From CAZBRS01 sp964494475 (GTDB lineage: Bacteria; Myxococcota_A; UBA9042; CAZBRS01), in contig CAZBRS010000031.1 of NCBI GenBank assembly GCA_964494475.1, forward strand, positions 8,106-72,105: a DNA stretch of 64,000 nucleotides. The letters run 5' to 3'. Positions within the stretch are counted from its first letter, which is position 1, and each line of letters starts with the position of its first letter. Shown piece after piece: positions 7,713 to 15,477 of the stretch. The translations under genes and the position numbers were made by a program. Below the pieces are notes generated by a model. It saw only the letters and a program-made list of their open reading frames with translations, ran no database searches and was not told the origin of the DNA.

Positions 7713-9755
7713 TCAGGGCGCCGTGACCTCCAGGGTGTCGAACTGGTTGCGGGTCCAGCCCGAGTCCTTGGAGCCGTCGCCGCAGCCCAGGCCGACCAGG
7801 CCGCTCGTGCAGGTGTCGTCGACCACCTGGCCGAGCGCGGTCCCGTCGAGCCGCCCCTCGAGCAAGGGGCCCTGCAGGGTGAACTCGAGCGTGTGCCACG
7901 TGCCGGGCGGGATCGGCGGGCAGGGGCCCGTGGCCAGCACCGACGTCGTCTTGTCGCGGGAGCGCACCAGGCTCCACGTGCCGTCCGACGTGATCTGGAG
8001 CTGGTAGCCGTCGTGCCAGGTGAGCAGCACGTTCGACTGGGCCCGGTAGCGCCCGAACAGCGTGACGCCGCCCGGTCCGTCGAGCAGGAAGTCGGTGCGC
8101 ACGGTTACGTCGGAGAGGCCCGCGTCGCCGAGCAGCGTGAAGGGCGGGGCGACGCGCGTGAGCCACGGGATGGGGGGCTGGGGCGCCTGCTGCTCCAGGC
8201 ACTGCCCGGCGCGGTCGCCCGCGCAGGGAGCCACCGCGAACGCGCCGTGCTGGGTGGCGACGAACCGCCCCTCCCCACCGGGCGCGTCGGCCTCGAAGTC
8301 GTTCCGGAAGGGCAGGGGGAAGGCCGCAGAGGGCGGCGGCGTGGCGAGGCCGTGGCCTCCCCGGGTGAGCGTGGTGAGCGTGACCGCCACGCCGGCCGGG
8401 AGCGTCAGGCGCACGCGCCCGTCGGCGGGCTCCACCTGGCAGTCGGGCACCATCCAGTCGGTCTCGGCGGGGGACGCGAGGTTGGAGCGCCAGACGCGGA
8501 GCGGCGCGGTTGGCAACCCGGCGCCCAGCGCGAAGGTGACGTTCCGGACTTCGCTCGCCGCGGCGGTCTCGATCACCACGGTGAGGTCGGCGCCATCGGG
8601 CGACAGGTAGGTGACGTAGCTGCCCTGCTCCGGCGTGTCGCCGAGGTCGCCGCTCGCGCCCGCGAACACGGTCCAGCCGGGCTCGGTGAACTGCGTGGTG
8701 TGGGCCATCTGCCACAGGTGGGGGCGCACCTGGTAGTGCCCGCTCCACGGCTCGCGCGCCTCGATCAGGCCGCCGCCGCCGCCGTAGGCCACCTGGTCGC
8801 TGCAGGCGGTGATCAGGGGCCAGAGCATGTACCCGGTGTACCGGCCGTCGACGAAGCGGCGGTTCAGGTGGCGCGCCATGCCCTCGCTGCCCGCATTGCC
8901 CTCGCTGACCCACAGGGGCTTGCCGAGCGCCGCCACCTCGGCGGGCGGGTGGTCGGGGTAGTGCACGCCCACGATGTCGACGCTGGCGGCCAACTCCGGG
9001 TCGTCGACCAGGGCCAGCGCGAAGTCCCACACCACCGGGTTGATGGCGTCGGCGCCGATCAGCTGCACCTCGGGGTGGCGCTCCCGCAGGGCCTTTCTGA
9101 AGGCCACGAACCAGTCGCGGTCGTAGCCGCTCTCGTTGCGGCCACCCATGTACTGGATGGTCAGCCCCTTCTGCACCGCGCAGTCGATCCAGGCCAGTTG
9201 GTAGTCGATGGCGTCCTGGCTCCACCAGCGGCCGTCGCCAATCCAGCCGGGCGCGGACCAGGGCAGGCCGGCCAGGCGGATGGCCGGGTTCCGCGCCCTG
9301 GCCTCCTGCATCATCCAGAACTGGTAGCTGGCGTCGCAGTCGACCTGGTCACGGGCGTGCATGTGGCTGGCGTCGGCGCCATCGGTCGAGTTGCCGTCGC
9401 CGCCGATCTCGGCCTTCAGGAGGTGCAGCGAGGCGCCGTAGCCCGGCTTGAACAGGAGGTCGAGCATCTCGGAGCGCTGGGGCTCCGGGTAGTCGAGCAG
9501 GTAGCGGTCGTTGCCGGCGCTCGAGATGGCGCCGACGCCGCCGAACGGGTGGCCGCCGGTGGCCTCCAGCGCGAGCTCGCGACCGTCCGCGGCCGGCAGC
9601 GCGCACGCGGGCAGGGGCGGGGTCCCGGGCTCCTCGCCAGCGCACCCGAACACCCCCAGCGCCGCCGCCAGCAGGAAGCCCACGCCGCGGAAGCGCACCT
9701 TCCAGTACCCAGGCCTCCGCGGCTTCGGCACGACCGCCCCCTCGTGCAGGTTCAC
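7713..9755 (-). CDS. GH59 galactocerebrosidase-like glycosidase, probable lipoprotein
   Basis: The closest recognisable relative is animal galactosylceramidase (GALC, family GH59), which removes the terminal beta-galactose from galactosyl lipids. Matching stretches, numbered from the GTG at 9755, are LDYPEPQRSEMLDLLFKP (about 87-104), HLLKAEIGGDGNSTDG (about 111-126), GLPWSAPGW, ACSDQVAYGG, EPWSGHY and AHTTQFTEPGW. The acid/base Glu sits in GGRNES (about 208) and the nucleophile Glu in WVSEG (about 285). A C-terminal lectin-like domain, also as in GALC, includes FGRYRAQSN. The N-terminus has a hydrophobic stretch ending in LGVFGC, so it is likely a lipoprotein. The start is uncertain: GTG at 9755 has AAAGG upstream; GTG at 9698 would give a shorter classic signal peptide. 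Confidence 0.88.
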   Translation of the reverse strand: MNLHEGAVVPKPRRPGYWKVRFRGVGFLLAAALGVFGCAGEEPGTPPLPACALPAADGRELALEATGGHPFGGVGAISSAGNDRYLLDYPEPQRSEMLDLLFKPGYGASLHLLKAEIGGDGNSTDGADASHMHARDQVDCDASYQFWMMQEARARNPAIRLAGLPWSAPGWIGDGRWWSQDAIDYQLAWIDCAVQKGLTIQYMGGRNESGYDRDWFVAFRKALRERHPEVQLIGADAINPVVWDFALALVDDPELAASVDIVGVHYPDHPPAEVAALGKPLWVSEGNAGSEGMARHLNRRFVDGRYTGYMLWPLITACSDQVAYGGGGGLIEAREPWSGHYQVRPHLWQMAHTTQFTEPGWTVFAGASGDLGDTPEQGSYVTYLSPDGADLTVVIETAAASEVRNVTFALGAGLPTAPLRVWRSNLASPAETDWMVPDCQVEPADGRVRLTLPAGVAVTLTTLTRGGHGLATPPPSAAFPLPFRNDFEADAPGGEGRFVATQHGAFAVAPCAGDRAGQCLEQQAPQPPIPWLTRVAPPFTLLGDAGLSDVTVRTDFLLDGPGGVTLFGRYRAQSNVLLTWHDGYQLQITSDGTWSLVRSRDKTTSVLATGPCPPIPPGTWHTLEFTLQGPLLEGRLDGTALGQVVDDTCTSGLVGLGCGDGSKDSGWTRNQFDTLEVTAP

Positions 9756-9841
9756 GAGCACCCTTTGTACCACGTCGGGACTATGAACGGGAGCGCATCG
9801 AGCGGGCCGGTCGGCCGCCGTCGTGCACCCCCTCCGCGACC

Positions 9842-9871
9842 TTGACCGGGAAGCCACCCCCACGCCATACT
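9842..9871 (+). promoter_or_regulatory. Putative sigma-70 promoter for the 9963 operon
   Basis: TTGACC (9842-9847) and CATACT (9866-9871) with an 18-bp spacer face the gene at 9963, leaving a leader of about 85 nt. The -10 box matches four of six consensus bases, so support is moderate. Confidence 0.4.
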
Positions 9872-9962
9872 CGGCCCCGCGAGGCGAAGGGCCGTTGGAA
9901 TATTCCAGCCCTGTGGGAAACGGCGCCATCGAGCCGTGGCGGGCGAGCGGAGGGTCGATAGC

Positions 9963-11069
9963 ATGAGCGCGTCACACGGCACCACCCGCCTCAGAGCGAC
10001 CGCCTATCGCGGGCTCTTTCGCCAGAGTTCGCCGTGGTGGTGGGTGGGCGGCGGCGTTCTGGTGAGTCTCGTCGCCAGCTTCTTCGTTCTGAGTTCACCC
10101 CATTACTCGAGCTTGATTCCATTTATCGGACTACCTGTTTTTATACCTTTTATCGTTATGCTCTTGACTCGATCGCGCTCGAAGAGCATTGACCTGGAAC
10201 TGACCGGCCGGCAGCTCGCCCTGCGTTCGGGCCGCACCGTCTGGAGCGGAACGCTCGAGCTGACCGAAGTGGCGCCGTGGCTCCTGGTGGGCGTTGGCAC
10301 GAGGCAGGGTGTGGTGGTGGTGCTTCGCGCGCGATCGTTGCAAGGCGAGGAAAGAGGGTTCTCTCTGGCGGCGCCTGGTGCGGTGGCGAACCTCGAGGTC
10401 GACGCCAACCCTGGAAACTCCGATCCGGACATGTTCGTCACGGCGCTCGATCTCGAAGCCTTGGTCGAACACCTGCGAAGCGAGGCGCTGCTCGGCCCCG
10501 CGGCGCCCCGACGAGGTCGCGAAAGGAACCCACGGTTCGCGCTGGTGCGGCGCCCCGGGGCTCTGAACGCCCTGAAAGCCTCGATGCTGTGGTTCGCCAT
10601 GATGCTCGTCATCGGCGTCTCCGCGAGCGTGGTGGGCGAAAGGTTCGGTTCTGCGCCCGTGGCCATCGCCTTCCTGGGGCTGCTGAGCGTGGTCCTGGTC
10701 GTCGTCTTCATCCGGAGAGCCATGACGGTTCACCGTCAGGAGAAGCCGCGCTTCGATCTGGCCTTCGTCGACGGCCAGTGGGGGGTGTATTCCCAGGAAG
10801 GAGAGCTCGTCTCGAGCGCTCCAGGGCAAGACGCCGGGCCCTGTCACGAAACGTACGTCTACGTCACGCGCTACACCACGAGCCGATTTCCCATGTTGCG
10901 GTTCGGTTCGGGGCGCCACGGTTTCCGTGTCGCGGTGTGGGATCCCCAGTACGTGAATCCGGCCGCACCCGTCGGGGCCGCTCCGGAGTTCTTGATGGGG
11001 CTTCAGGATTGGCAACGCTTGCAGCTCACGCTTGCCCAACCGGCCGGCGGGGACAGGTTCAGTCCATGA
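9963..11069 (+). CDS. Integral membrane protein of unknown function
   Basis: A 368-residue protein. The ATG at 9963 has GGAGGG (9949-9954) eight nt upstream and is preferred over an in-frame ATG at 9936. Two hydrophobic segments lie near residues 25-70 (WWWVGGGVLVSLVASFFVL and IPFIGLPVFIPFIVMLL) and two more near 205-255 (LWFAMMLVIGVSASVV and VAIAFLGLLSVVLVVVF), with soluble parts between and after. The arrangement resembles paired membrane-anchor modules with PH-like soluble domains, but no family is recognised. Part of the first hydrophobic region (around 10120-10160) is noticeably AT-rich for this window. The stop overlaps the next start by four nt (ATGA), indicating translational coupling to the lipoprotein downstream. 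Confidence 0.7.
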   Translation: MSASHGTTRLRATAYRGLFRQSSPWWWVGGGVLVSLVASFFVLSSPHYSSLIPFIGLPVFIPFIVMLLTRSRSKSIDLELTGRQLALRSGRTVWSGTLELTEVAPWLLVGVGTRQGVVVVLRARSLQGEERGFSLAAPGAVANLEVDANPGNSDPDMFVTALDLEALVEHLRSEALLGPAAPRRGRERNPRFALVRRPGALNALKASMLWFAMMLVIGVSASVVGERFGSAPVAIAFLGLLSVVLVVVFIRRAMTVHRQEKPRFDLAFVDGQWGVYSQEGELVSSAPGQDAGPCHETYVYVTRYTTSRFPMLRFGSGRHGFRVAVWDPQYVNPAAPVGAAPEFLMGLQDWQRLQLTLAQPAGGDRFSP

Positions 11070-11731
11070 CCGCGCGGATCGGAGCTGCGATCACGTTGCT
11101 GGCGCTGGTCTCGGGCTGTGGCGCTTCCGGTGAGGGGCCGGACGCCGGTCCTGACGCCGCGGGCGTGGACTGGGGCGGCGACGCGGGGCCGATCGACACC
11201 CAGCAGCACCCCGATGTCCCCCCCGTGCTCCCCGACGGGGCCTGCGGCGGCAACGCGCCCATCGTCACGTTCTCGCACGGCTTCGAGCCCGGCGAGCGCC
11301 TGCCCGACGATCCCGGCTACCACGGCTTCGAGATGGTGACCGGCACCGCCTGCCCTGGAGCAGCCGGCGGAGCGCGGTCGTTGGCCTGGAGCGCTCCCGG
11401 GCAGGAGGGCGCCTACGCGTCGCTGCCCCCCCTCGATCTCCCCGCCGCCGCGGGCGGGCTCTACCTGTCCTTCTGCCTGGTGTTCGACGTGCACGACGGT
11501 GACCTGATGTGGGTCGACCTGGTGGCCGACGGCGGCGACCCCGAGACCGTGTGGAGCTCGATGGTCGGCGTTGCCGCGGCCAATCCGCCGGTGGTCGAAG
11601 CCGATCTCGGCGCCTGGGCGGGCCAGCGCGTCCAACTCTCGTTCCACTTCCACGCCGAAGGCGATCTCGTCGAGCCCCCCCGCGACGTGCGCATCGACAG
11701 CGTCACGGTCTTCACCTGCCCCACGGAGTGA
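11066..11731 (+). CDS. Lipoprotein with jelly-roll-like domain, unknown function
   Basis: A 221-residue protein whose ATG overlaps the preceding stop. MTARIGAAITLLALVSGC is a lipoprotein signal peptide, lipidated at Cys18. A Gly/Asp/Pro tether extends to about residue 58. The remaining 160 residues contain FSHGFEPGERLPDDPGYHGF and a C-terminal DVRIDSVTVFTC, the look of a beta-sandwich ending in a 'D.V.F' strand like carbohydrate-binding or MAM-type modules. Four Cys in the domain could pair. It sits between a membrane protein and a radical SAM enzyme with an 18-nt gap to the latter, so the three may form one operon. Function is unknown. Confidence 0.65.
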   Translation: MTARIGAAITLLALVSGCGASGEGPDAGPDAAGVDWGGDAGPIDTQQHPDVPPVLPDGACGGNAPIVTFSHGFEPGERLPDDPGYHGFEMVTGTACPGAAGGARSLAWSAPGQEGAYASLPPLDLPAAAGGLYLSFCLVFDVHDGDLMWVDLVADGGDPETVWSSMVGVAAANPPVVEADLGAWAGQRVQLSFHFHAEGDLVEPPRDVRIDSVTVFTCPTE

Positions 11732-11749
11732 CGATAGGAAAGGTGCCCC

Positions 11750-12823
11750 ATGAGCACGTTCATCCTGAACATCTGCACCATCTGCAACCAGCGCTGCGTG
11801 TTCTGCCTGGACGGTGACCTGAAGCCGGGCATGAACCTCACGCTCGAGCAGGTCAAGGCGCAGATCCGCGTGGCGCGCAAGCGCTCGTTCGAGGAAGTCC
11901 TGTTCATGGGCGGCGAGACCACGGTGCGCAAGGACTTCGACCAGATCGTGGCCTACGTGACGGCCCAGGGCATGAAGACCTGGGTGGCCACCAACGGCCT
12001 GCGCTTCGCGTACCCCGAGTACCTGCGGCACATGGTCGAGGACGCCGGGCTCCACGGCATCGAGTTCTCGGTGCACTCGCACGAGCGCGACGTGGCCAAC
12101 CGCCTGGCCGGCGTGAAGCGCTCGTTCGACCTGCAGAGCCAGGCGCTGGCCAACATCGTGGCCTTCAACCGCGCCGCGCTGGCCGCGAACAAGCCGCCGG
12201 TCAAGCTGATCTTCAACAGCGTCATCCACGCCTGGAACCACACCAAGCTCGACGCCCTGGTGCGCTACGTCGATGGCGTCATCGGCGGGGCCTTCGAGTA
12301 CGCCGTGAAGCTGAAGGGCCTGCGGGCCCGCGGGCGCGCGCTGCAGAACGCCTACATCCTGCCGCGCTACCCGGAGGTGGCGCCCAGCCTGAAGGCGGCC
12401 TGCGACTACATGGCCGGCCGCGGCGTCTCGTACTTCATCGAGGGCGTGCCGCTCTGCTTCCTGCCCGGGCACGAGCACGCCTCGCTGGAGACCGACGGCA
12501 TCGTGCGCGAGTACAAATACGGCGGCTGGAACTTCCACAGCGGCGGCCACACGGGCCTGTGCAAGGACGGCGGCCTGGGCGAAGGCTACGGCCGCGCCGC
12601 CGCGTGCGAGGGCTGCACCCTGAAGGCCGTGTGCGCGGGCGTGTGGGTCGACTATCTGCGCCTGTTCGGCGACGCCGAGTTCGTGGCCAGCACGGTGCCG
12701 GCCGACGACGTGGCGAAGAGGGTGCTGATGCCGAGCGATCAGCGGCGGGCCGAGGCGATGGAGGCGCACCGGGGGTCAGGGGGAGCCTCCGCGGGTTCCC
12801 AAGTGGACCCGGACAAGCTGTGA
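11750..12823 (+). CDS. Radical SAM protein with C-terminal Cys-rich (SPASM-like) region
   Basis: A 357-residue protein starting at ATG 11750. The radical SAM motif is CNQRCVFC (Cys12, 16, 19; CX3CX2C), followed by the second-strand motif FMGGETTVRKDF and WVATNG near residue 83. This core binds a 4Fe-4S cluster and cleaves S-adenosylmethionine to a 5'-deoxyadenosyl radical. Near the C-terminus, GHTGLCKDGG and CEGCTLKAVC supply further Cys as in SPASM or twitch domains that carry an auxiliary cluster and often modify peptides. The substrate is unknown. The last 30 residues (from SDQRRAEAMEAHRG) are encoded by a dispersed DNA repeat also found at 14389-14433 and 15106-15139, so the original C-terminus may have been replaced. 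Confidence 0.82.
   Translation: MSTFILNICTICNQRCVFCLDGDLKPGMNLTLEQVKAQIRVARKRSFEEVLFMGGETTVRKDFDQIVAYVTAQGMKTWVATNGLRFAYPEYLRHMVEDAGLHGIEFSVHSHERDVANRLAGVKRSFDLQSQALANIVAFNRAALAANKPPVKLIFNSVIHAWNHTKLDALVRYVDGVIGGAFEYAVKLKGLRARGRALQNAYILPRYPEVAPSLKAACDYMAGRGVSYFIEGVPLCFLPGHEHASLETDGIVREYKYGGWNFHSGGHTGLCKDGGLGEGYGRAAACEGCTLKAVCAGVWVDYLRLFGDAEFVASTVPADDVAKRVLMPSDQRRAEAMEAHRGSGGASAGSQVDPDKL
12733..12777. repeat. Dispersed direct repeat, copy A
   Basis: This 45-bp segment matches copy B (14389-14433) at 43 of 45 positions; its inner 34 bp also match copy C (15106-15139). All three have the same orientation. Copy A lies inside the 3' end of the radical SAM gene. Read on the plus strand, copies A and B both give SDQRRAEAM, but only copy A is in a long open frame. 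Confidence 0.85.
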
Positions 12824-12954
12824 TCTCGCACCGCGCCCTCGGAATCCGCGACGGAAACCAGGAATTTTCTGTACGACTTTTCGTCACGAGGTGTCCGACG
12901 GCCGGCGAACGACGTGGCCCCAGGCCCTGCTCGCGACGCCCTCGTCGGCGTCGT

Positions 12955-14256
12955 TCAGTCGAGCCAGTACCAGCACAGCGCGGCGGTGAAGCTCGCGCTC
13001 ACGTCGCGCGTGGCCGGCGCGCAGGTCGGCGCCGAGGCTCCCAGCAGCAGCAGAGACCCCGCGACGGTGCCCGTCAGCGGTCCGGAGTCCAGGCCGGGGG
13101 AGGGCGCGGAGACCGTGGCCGAGCCCAGGGCCTGCCACATGCACTCGGCGCTGACCGCATGCAGGATGACCGTGGCCTCGTGAGCCCCTGCGACGGGGGT
13201 GCGGTCGTCCAGCACGAACTGAAGCGAGTTCGGCGTCATCGCCGAGATCAGCAGCGTCCCGCTGTCCACGTCCATGACGGCCGAGACCTCGCTCAACTCG
13301 CCAAACGGCACGGACTCCCCGTCGAGCGTCAGGTCGACCCGCCCGCGCTGCAGGAGGGGCGAAGCCAGGGCGGCAGCCAGCAGCGGCTCGCACCCGGCCC
13401 GGCTCTCCGCGAGGTCGTCCGCCGACAGGATCGTGGTCGCGACGTTGGCCGCGATCCGTACTTCCCGGGCCGCGGAACCGCACCGGGTCCTCAGCCTGAG
13501 GTCCAGGGCGGCCGTCAGGGGCTCGCCCGCCCTCGGCGAGGACGCACGCCAGGTCAGCGAGGACCGCTTCTCGTCCACGAGCAGATACTCGGCGTCCAGG
13601 CCGACGGTGCCCGCGCGACGGACGAGCGCCTGCCCCGAGGGCCGGGCGATCCCTTCTCCGGCATCGGTGGGTGACAACGTGGCCTTGACCGTGAGGGCGT
13701 GCCCTTCGTCCTCGGCGTCAGGAGCGCCCGCGCTTCGCATCCAGACGTAGAGTCGCGTGACTCCCGCGACCGGATCTTCAGAGGCCAGCACGCCCACCGA
13801 GGGCAGGTCTCCGACCCCGAAGGGCAGGCCAGCCAGGTCGGCCGGGTCACCCTCCGTCACCTGTACGTCGCCGTCCGGCGCGTTGCAGGTCGAGAAGGTG
13901 GTCACCCCGCACTCGGGCAGGCGGGTGGCGTCGCAAACGCCGGACGGCGCGCAGACGGCCTGCTCGCAGGCCCCCAAGCGCACCACCTCCAGGCAGTCGG
14001 CGTCACCCGTGCAGCCGATCTGCTCCGCGGCCACCACGCAGATCGACAGATTCCCGTCGGCGTCGTCCTTCCAGACGCAGACCTCGTCCTCCGCGCAGCC
14101 GTCACGCGTCGTGCAGGCCGTGTAGCACTGCTCGTTGAAGCACACGCCGCCCTGGCAGTCGGCGTCGGCGTCGCAATCCTGTCGGGTCTTCTTTCCGTCA
14201 GGTGCGCACGCGCCAAAAACGAAGAGCGCCACCCAGGCGAAAGGGGTCCGCTTCAT
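12955..14256 (-). CDS. Cys-rich lipoprotein, unknown function
   Basis: A 433-residue protein. The ATG at 14256 has GGGAG six nt upstream and gives the signal MKRTPFAWVALFVFGAC with lipidation at Cys17; ATGs at 14262 and 14304 are less suitable. Residues 25-130 contain about 15 Cys in short spacings such as DADCQGGVCFNEQC and CTTRDGCAEDEVC, resembling the small disulfide repeats common in Myxococcota surface proteins. The C-terminal 280 residues look like beta-rich domains without recognised motifs. The gene stands between direct-repeat copies A and B and has no evident operon partner. Confidence 0.68.
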   Translation of the reverse strand: MKRTPFAWVALFVFGACAPDGKKTRQDCDADADCQGGVCFNEQCYTACTTRDGCAEDEVCVWKDDADGNLSICVVAAEQIGCTGDADCLEVVRLGACEQAVCAPSGVCDATRLPECGVTTFSTCNAPDGDVQVTEGDPADLAGLPFGVGDLPSVGVLASEDPVAGVTRLYVWMRSAGAPDAEDEGHALTVKATLSPTDAGEGIARPSGQALVRRAGTVGLDAEYLLVDEKRSSLTWRASSPRAGEPLTAALDLRLRTRCGSAAREVRIAANVATTILSADDLAESRAGCEPLLAAALASPLLQRGRVDLTLDGESVPFGELSEVSAVMDVDSGTLLISAMTPNSLQFVLDDRTPVAGAHEATVILHAVSAECMWQALGSATVSAPSPGLDSGPLTGTVAGSLLLLGASAPTCAPATRDVSASFTAALCWYWLD

Positions 14257-14388
14257 GAGCATCTCCCGATTGCAATTCAGTATGCGTGTTCCAAAATGAA
14301 ACAAGGGCGCCCGTCCGGCAAGCCGATGGTGCAGAGAGCAAGGAGGGAGGCCGTGCTCGGACCGCCTCTGCCCATGACACCTCGTGCT

Positions 14389-14433
14389 GAGCGATCAGCG
14401 GCGGGCCGAGGCGATGGAGGAGCACCGGGGCTC
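14389..14433. repeat. Dispersed direct repeat, copy B
   Basis: This copy is 43/45 identical to copy A (12733-12777). It lies in the 279-bp gap between the lipoprotein start (14256) and the antitoxin stop (14536). A stop codon sits just upstream in the frame that encodes the repeat peptide, so this copy is not part of a gene. Nothing else recognisable is seen in this gap. Confidence 0.85.
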
Positions 14434-14535
14434 TGGAGGACCGGAACCTTCGATCGGCTGAACGGCAGGCGCTGCCCCCCCCGCGGATCGCGCCCGGACC
14501 GCAGCCTCCTCAAGGACCACGACGTGCCGGTGAGC

Positions 14536-14754
14536 CTATCGCACGGCGTCGGCGACCAATTTGTCCGCTCTCAGCAGATCGTTCACGACGGTCGCGGGGT
14601 CGGTCTTTCGCTTCCGGGCGATCGCATCGACGAAGGCGAAGACCTCGTCGTCGAGATAGATTGGCAGATTGAACTTCGCGTCGGGAAAGTAGAACTTGCC
14701 GCGCTCTCCCTTGCCGAAGTCGTACTCGGGCTTCATGTCGGGATCAGTCTTCAT
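14536..14754 (-). CDS. BrnA/CopG-like antitoxin
   Basis: A 72-residue protein immediately downstream of the toxin gene, overlapping it by 11 nt. The N-terminal EYDFGKGERGKFYFPDAKFN and LPIYLDDEVFAFVDAIARK match the small antitoxin family typically paired with BrnT-like toxins; the later part resembles a ribbon-helix-helix DNA-binding module. Such antitoxins bind and neutralise the toxin and usually repress their own operon. The ATG at 14754 has AGGAG about 10 nt upstream; an internal ATG at 14736 lacks a ribosome site. Toxin-first gene order is typical of brnTA. Confidence 0.78.
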   Translation of the reverse strand: MKTDPDMKPEYDFGKGERGKFYFPDAKFNLPIYLDDEVFAFVDAIARKRKTDPATVVNDLLRADKLVADAVR

Positions 14755-15034
14755 ACTGCGCCCTCTCCTGCTTCGTGGCCCGCCGGGTCGAGATGATCCT
14801 GATGCCGATCGCGCTGACCGCCTCTCGAGAGAGGGTATGGCACACGGTCAGGATGCGGCCCGCCGCCGACATGCCCATCGTAATCCACCTTTCCTCATCG
14901 GCGCTATGAGCCTCATCGACGAGGCTGACCACGCGCGGGTCTCGAAACACCGTGGTCGCTTCCGCGAACGATACGCGATGCTTCGCCAGATTGGCGGTGG
15001 CTTTTCGAGGATCCCATTCGAAGGTGAGGTCCAT
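14744..15034 (-). CDS. brnT: BrnT-family toxin
   Basis: A 96-residue protein beginning MDLTFEWDPRKATANLAKH, followed by VSFAEATTVFRDP, EERWITMGMSAAGRILTV and RIISTRRATKQERAQYE. This is the full BrnT (RelE-fold ribonuclease) signature: FEWDxxKAxxNxxKHxVxFxEA near the start and RIISARxATxxExxxYE at the end. BrnT toxins cut RNA and are held inactive by BrnA-type antitoxins; the antitoxin gene overlaps the 3' end here. An insertion of about ten residues (SREAVSAIG) precedes the RIIS motif compared with the shortest members. The pair lies between direct-repeat copies B and C. Confidence 0.85.
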   Translation of the reverse strand: MDLTFEWDPRKATANLAKHRVSFAEATTVFRDPRVVSLVDEAHSADEERWITMGMSAAGRILTVCHTLSREAVSAIGIRIISTRRATKQERAQYED

Positions 15035-15105
15035 ACGGGGAAGGGTAGCCGCGAATGCGGGGGTATTCAACGGGAAGATATCGTCGGGCCAGCGTCTAGC
15101 GCAAC

Positions 15106-15139
15106 TCAGCGGCGGGCCGAGGTGATGGAGGAGCACCGG
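15106..15139. repeat. Dispersed direct repeat, copy C
   Basis: The inner 34 bp of the repeat, 33/34 identical to copy B. It lies upstream of the brnT start and about 15 bp from the end of the methyltransferase pseudogene. Together copies A, B and C bracket the Cys-rich lipoprotein and the toxin-antitoxin pair. Confidence 0.8.
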
Positions 15140-15156
15140 AGGGAATCGCGGGTCCG

Positions 15157-15389
15157 TCAACGACGGCGCGTGACGGCTGCTCCGCGGGGGCTCCCGCGTT
15201 CCGTGCGCTCCGGGGGCGGGCGCAGGCCCTCCTCGGCGTCGACGTGCGCCAGCCAGATCACGTGGTGACCGCCCTTGCCCGACGCCCGCGTGACCCGCGC
15301 GTCGTCGAGCGGCCGGTCGGCCAAGTCTGCGAGGGGGCCCTGGTTCCACACGACGACCGCGGGGACCACCTCGGCCACCACCACCCGGC
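15157..15389 (-). pseudogene. Deletion derivative of the methyltransferase gene at 18333-19085
   Basis: Reading on the minus strand gives RVVVAEVVPAVVVWNQG, ADLADRPLDDARVTR, then directly ASGKGGHHVIWLAHVDAE and LRPPPERTERGSPRG. The intact gene has the same pieces separated by 87 residues. The missing 261 bp correspond to 18467-18727 and are bounded in the intact copy by CCCGCG at 18461-18466 and 18722-18727, a microhomology left once here (15285-15290). The amino-terminal half, including the SAM-binding GGLGMGYT motif, is absent. Aligned parts are highly similar at the DNA level, so the duplication looks recent. The rest of 15035-15477 holds only repeat copy C and the leader of the next gene. 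Confidence 0.85.
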
Positions 15390-15477
15390 ACCCCTGCGGT
15401 GGCAGGGCGAAAGGCCGTTGCCGCGTCCTGGGCGCGAGTGCTAAAGTCGCTTGCAACGCCAATACGAAGGGGTGCCC

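Noticed and set aside
7242..9845. 867-codon open frame on the plus strand across the kinase and GH59 genes
   Set aside because: Composition is typical of an antisense shadow and it spans two well-recognised minus-strand genes.
12733..15139. Integron-type cassette array with attC sites
   Set aside because: The direct repeats and the toxin-antitoxin pair invite this idea, but no GTTRRRY/RYYYAAC core pairs or integrase gene were seen.
15157..15462. Functional small methyltransferase
   Set aside because: The frame is open for about 100 codons, but the SAM-binding half and 87 internal residues are missing.
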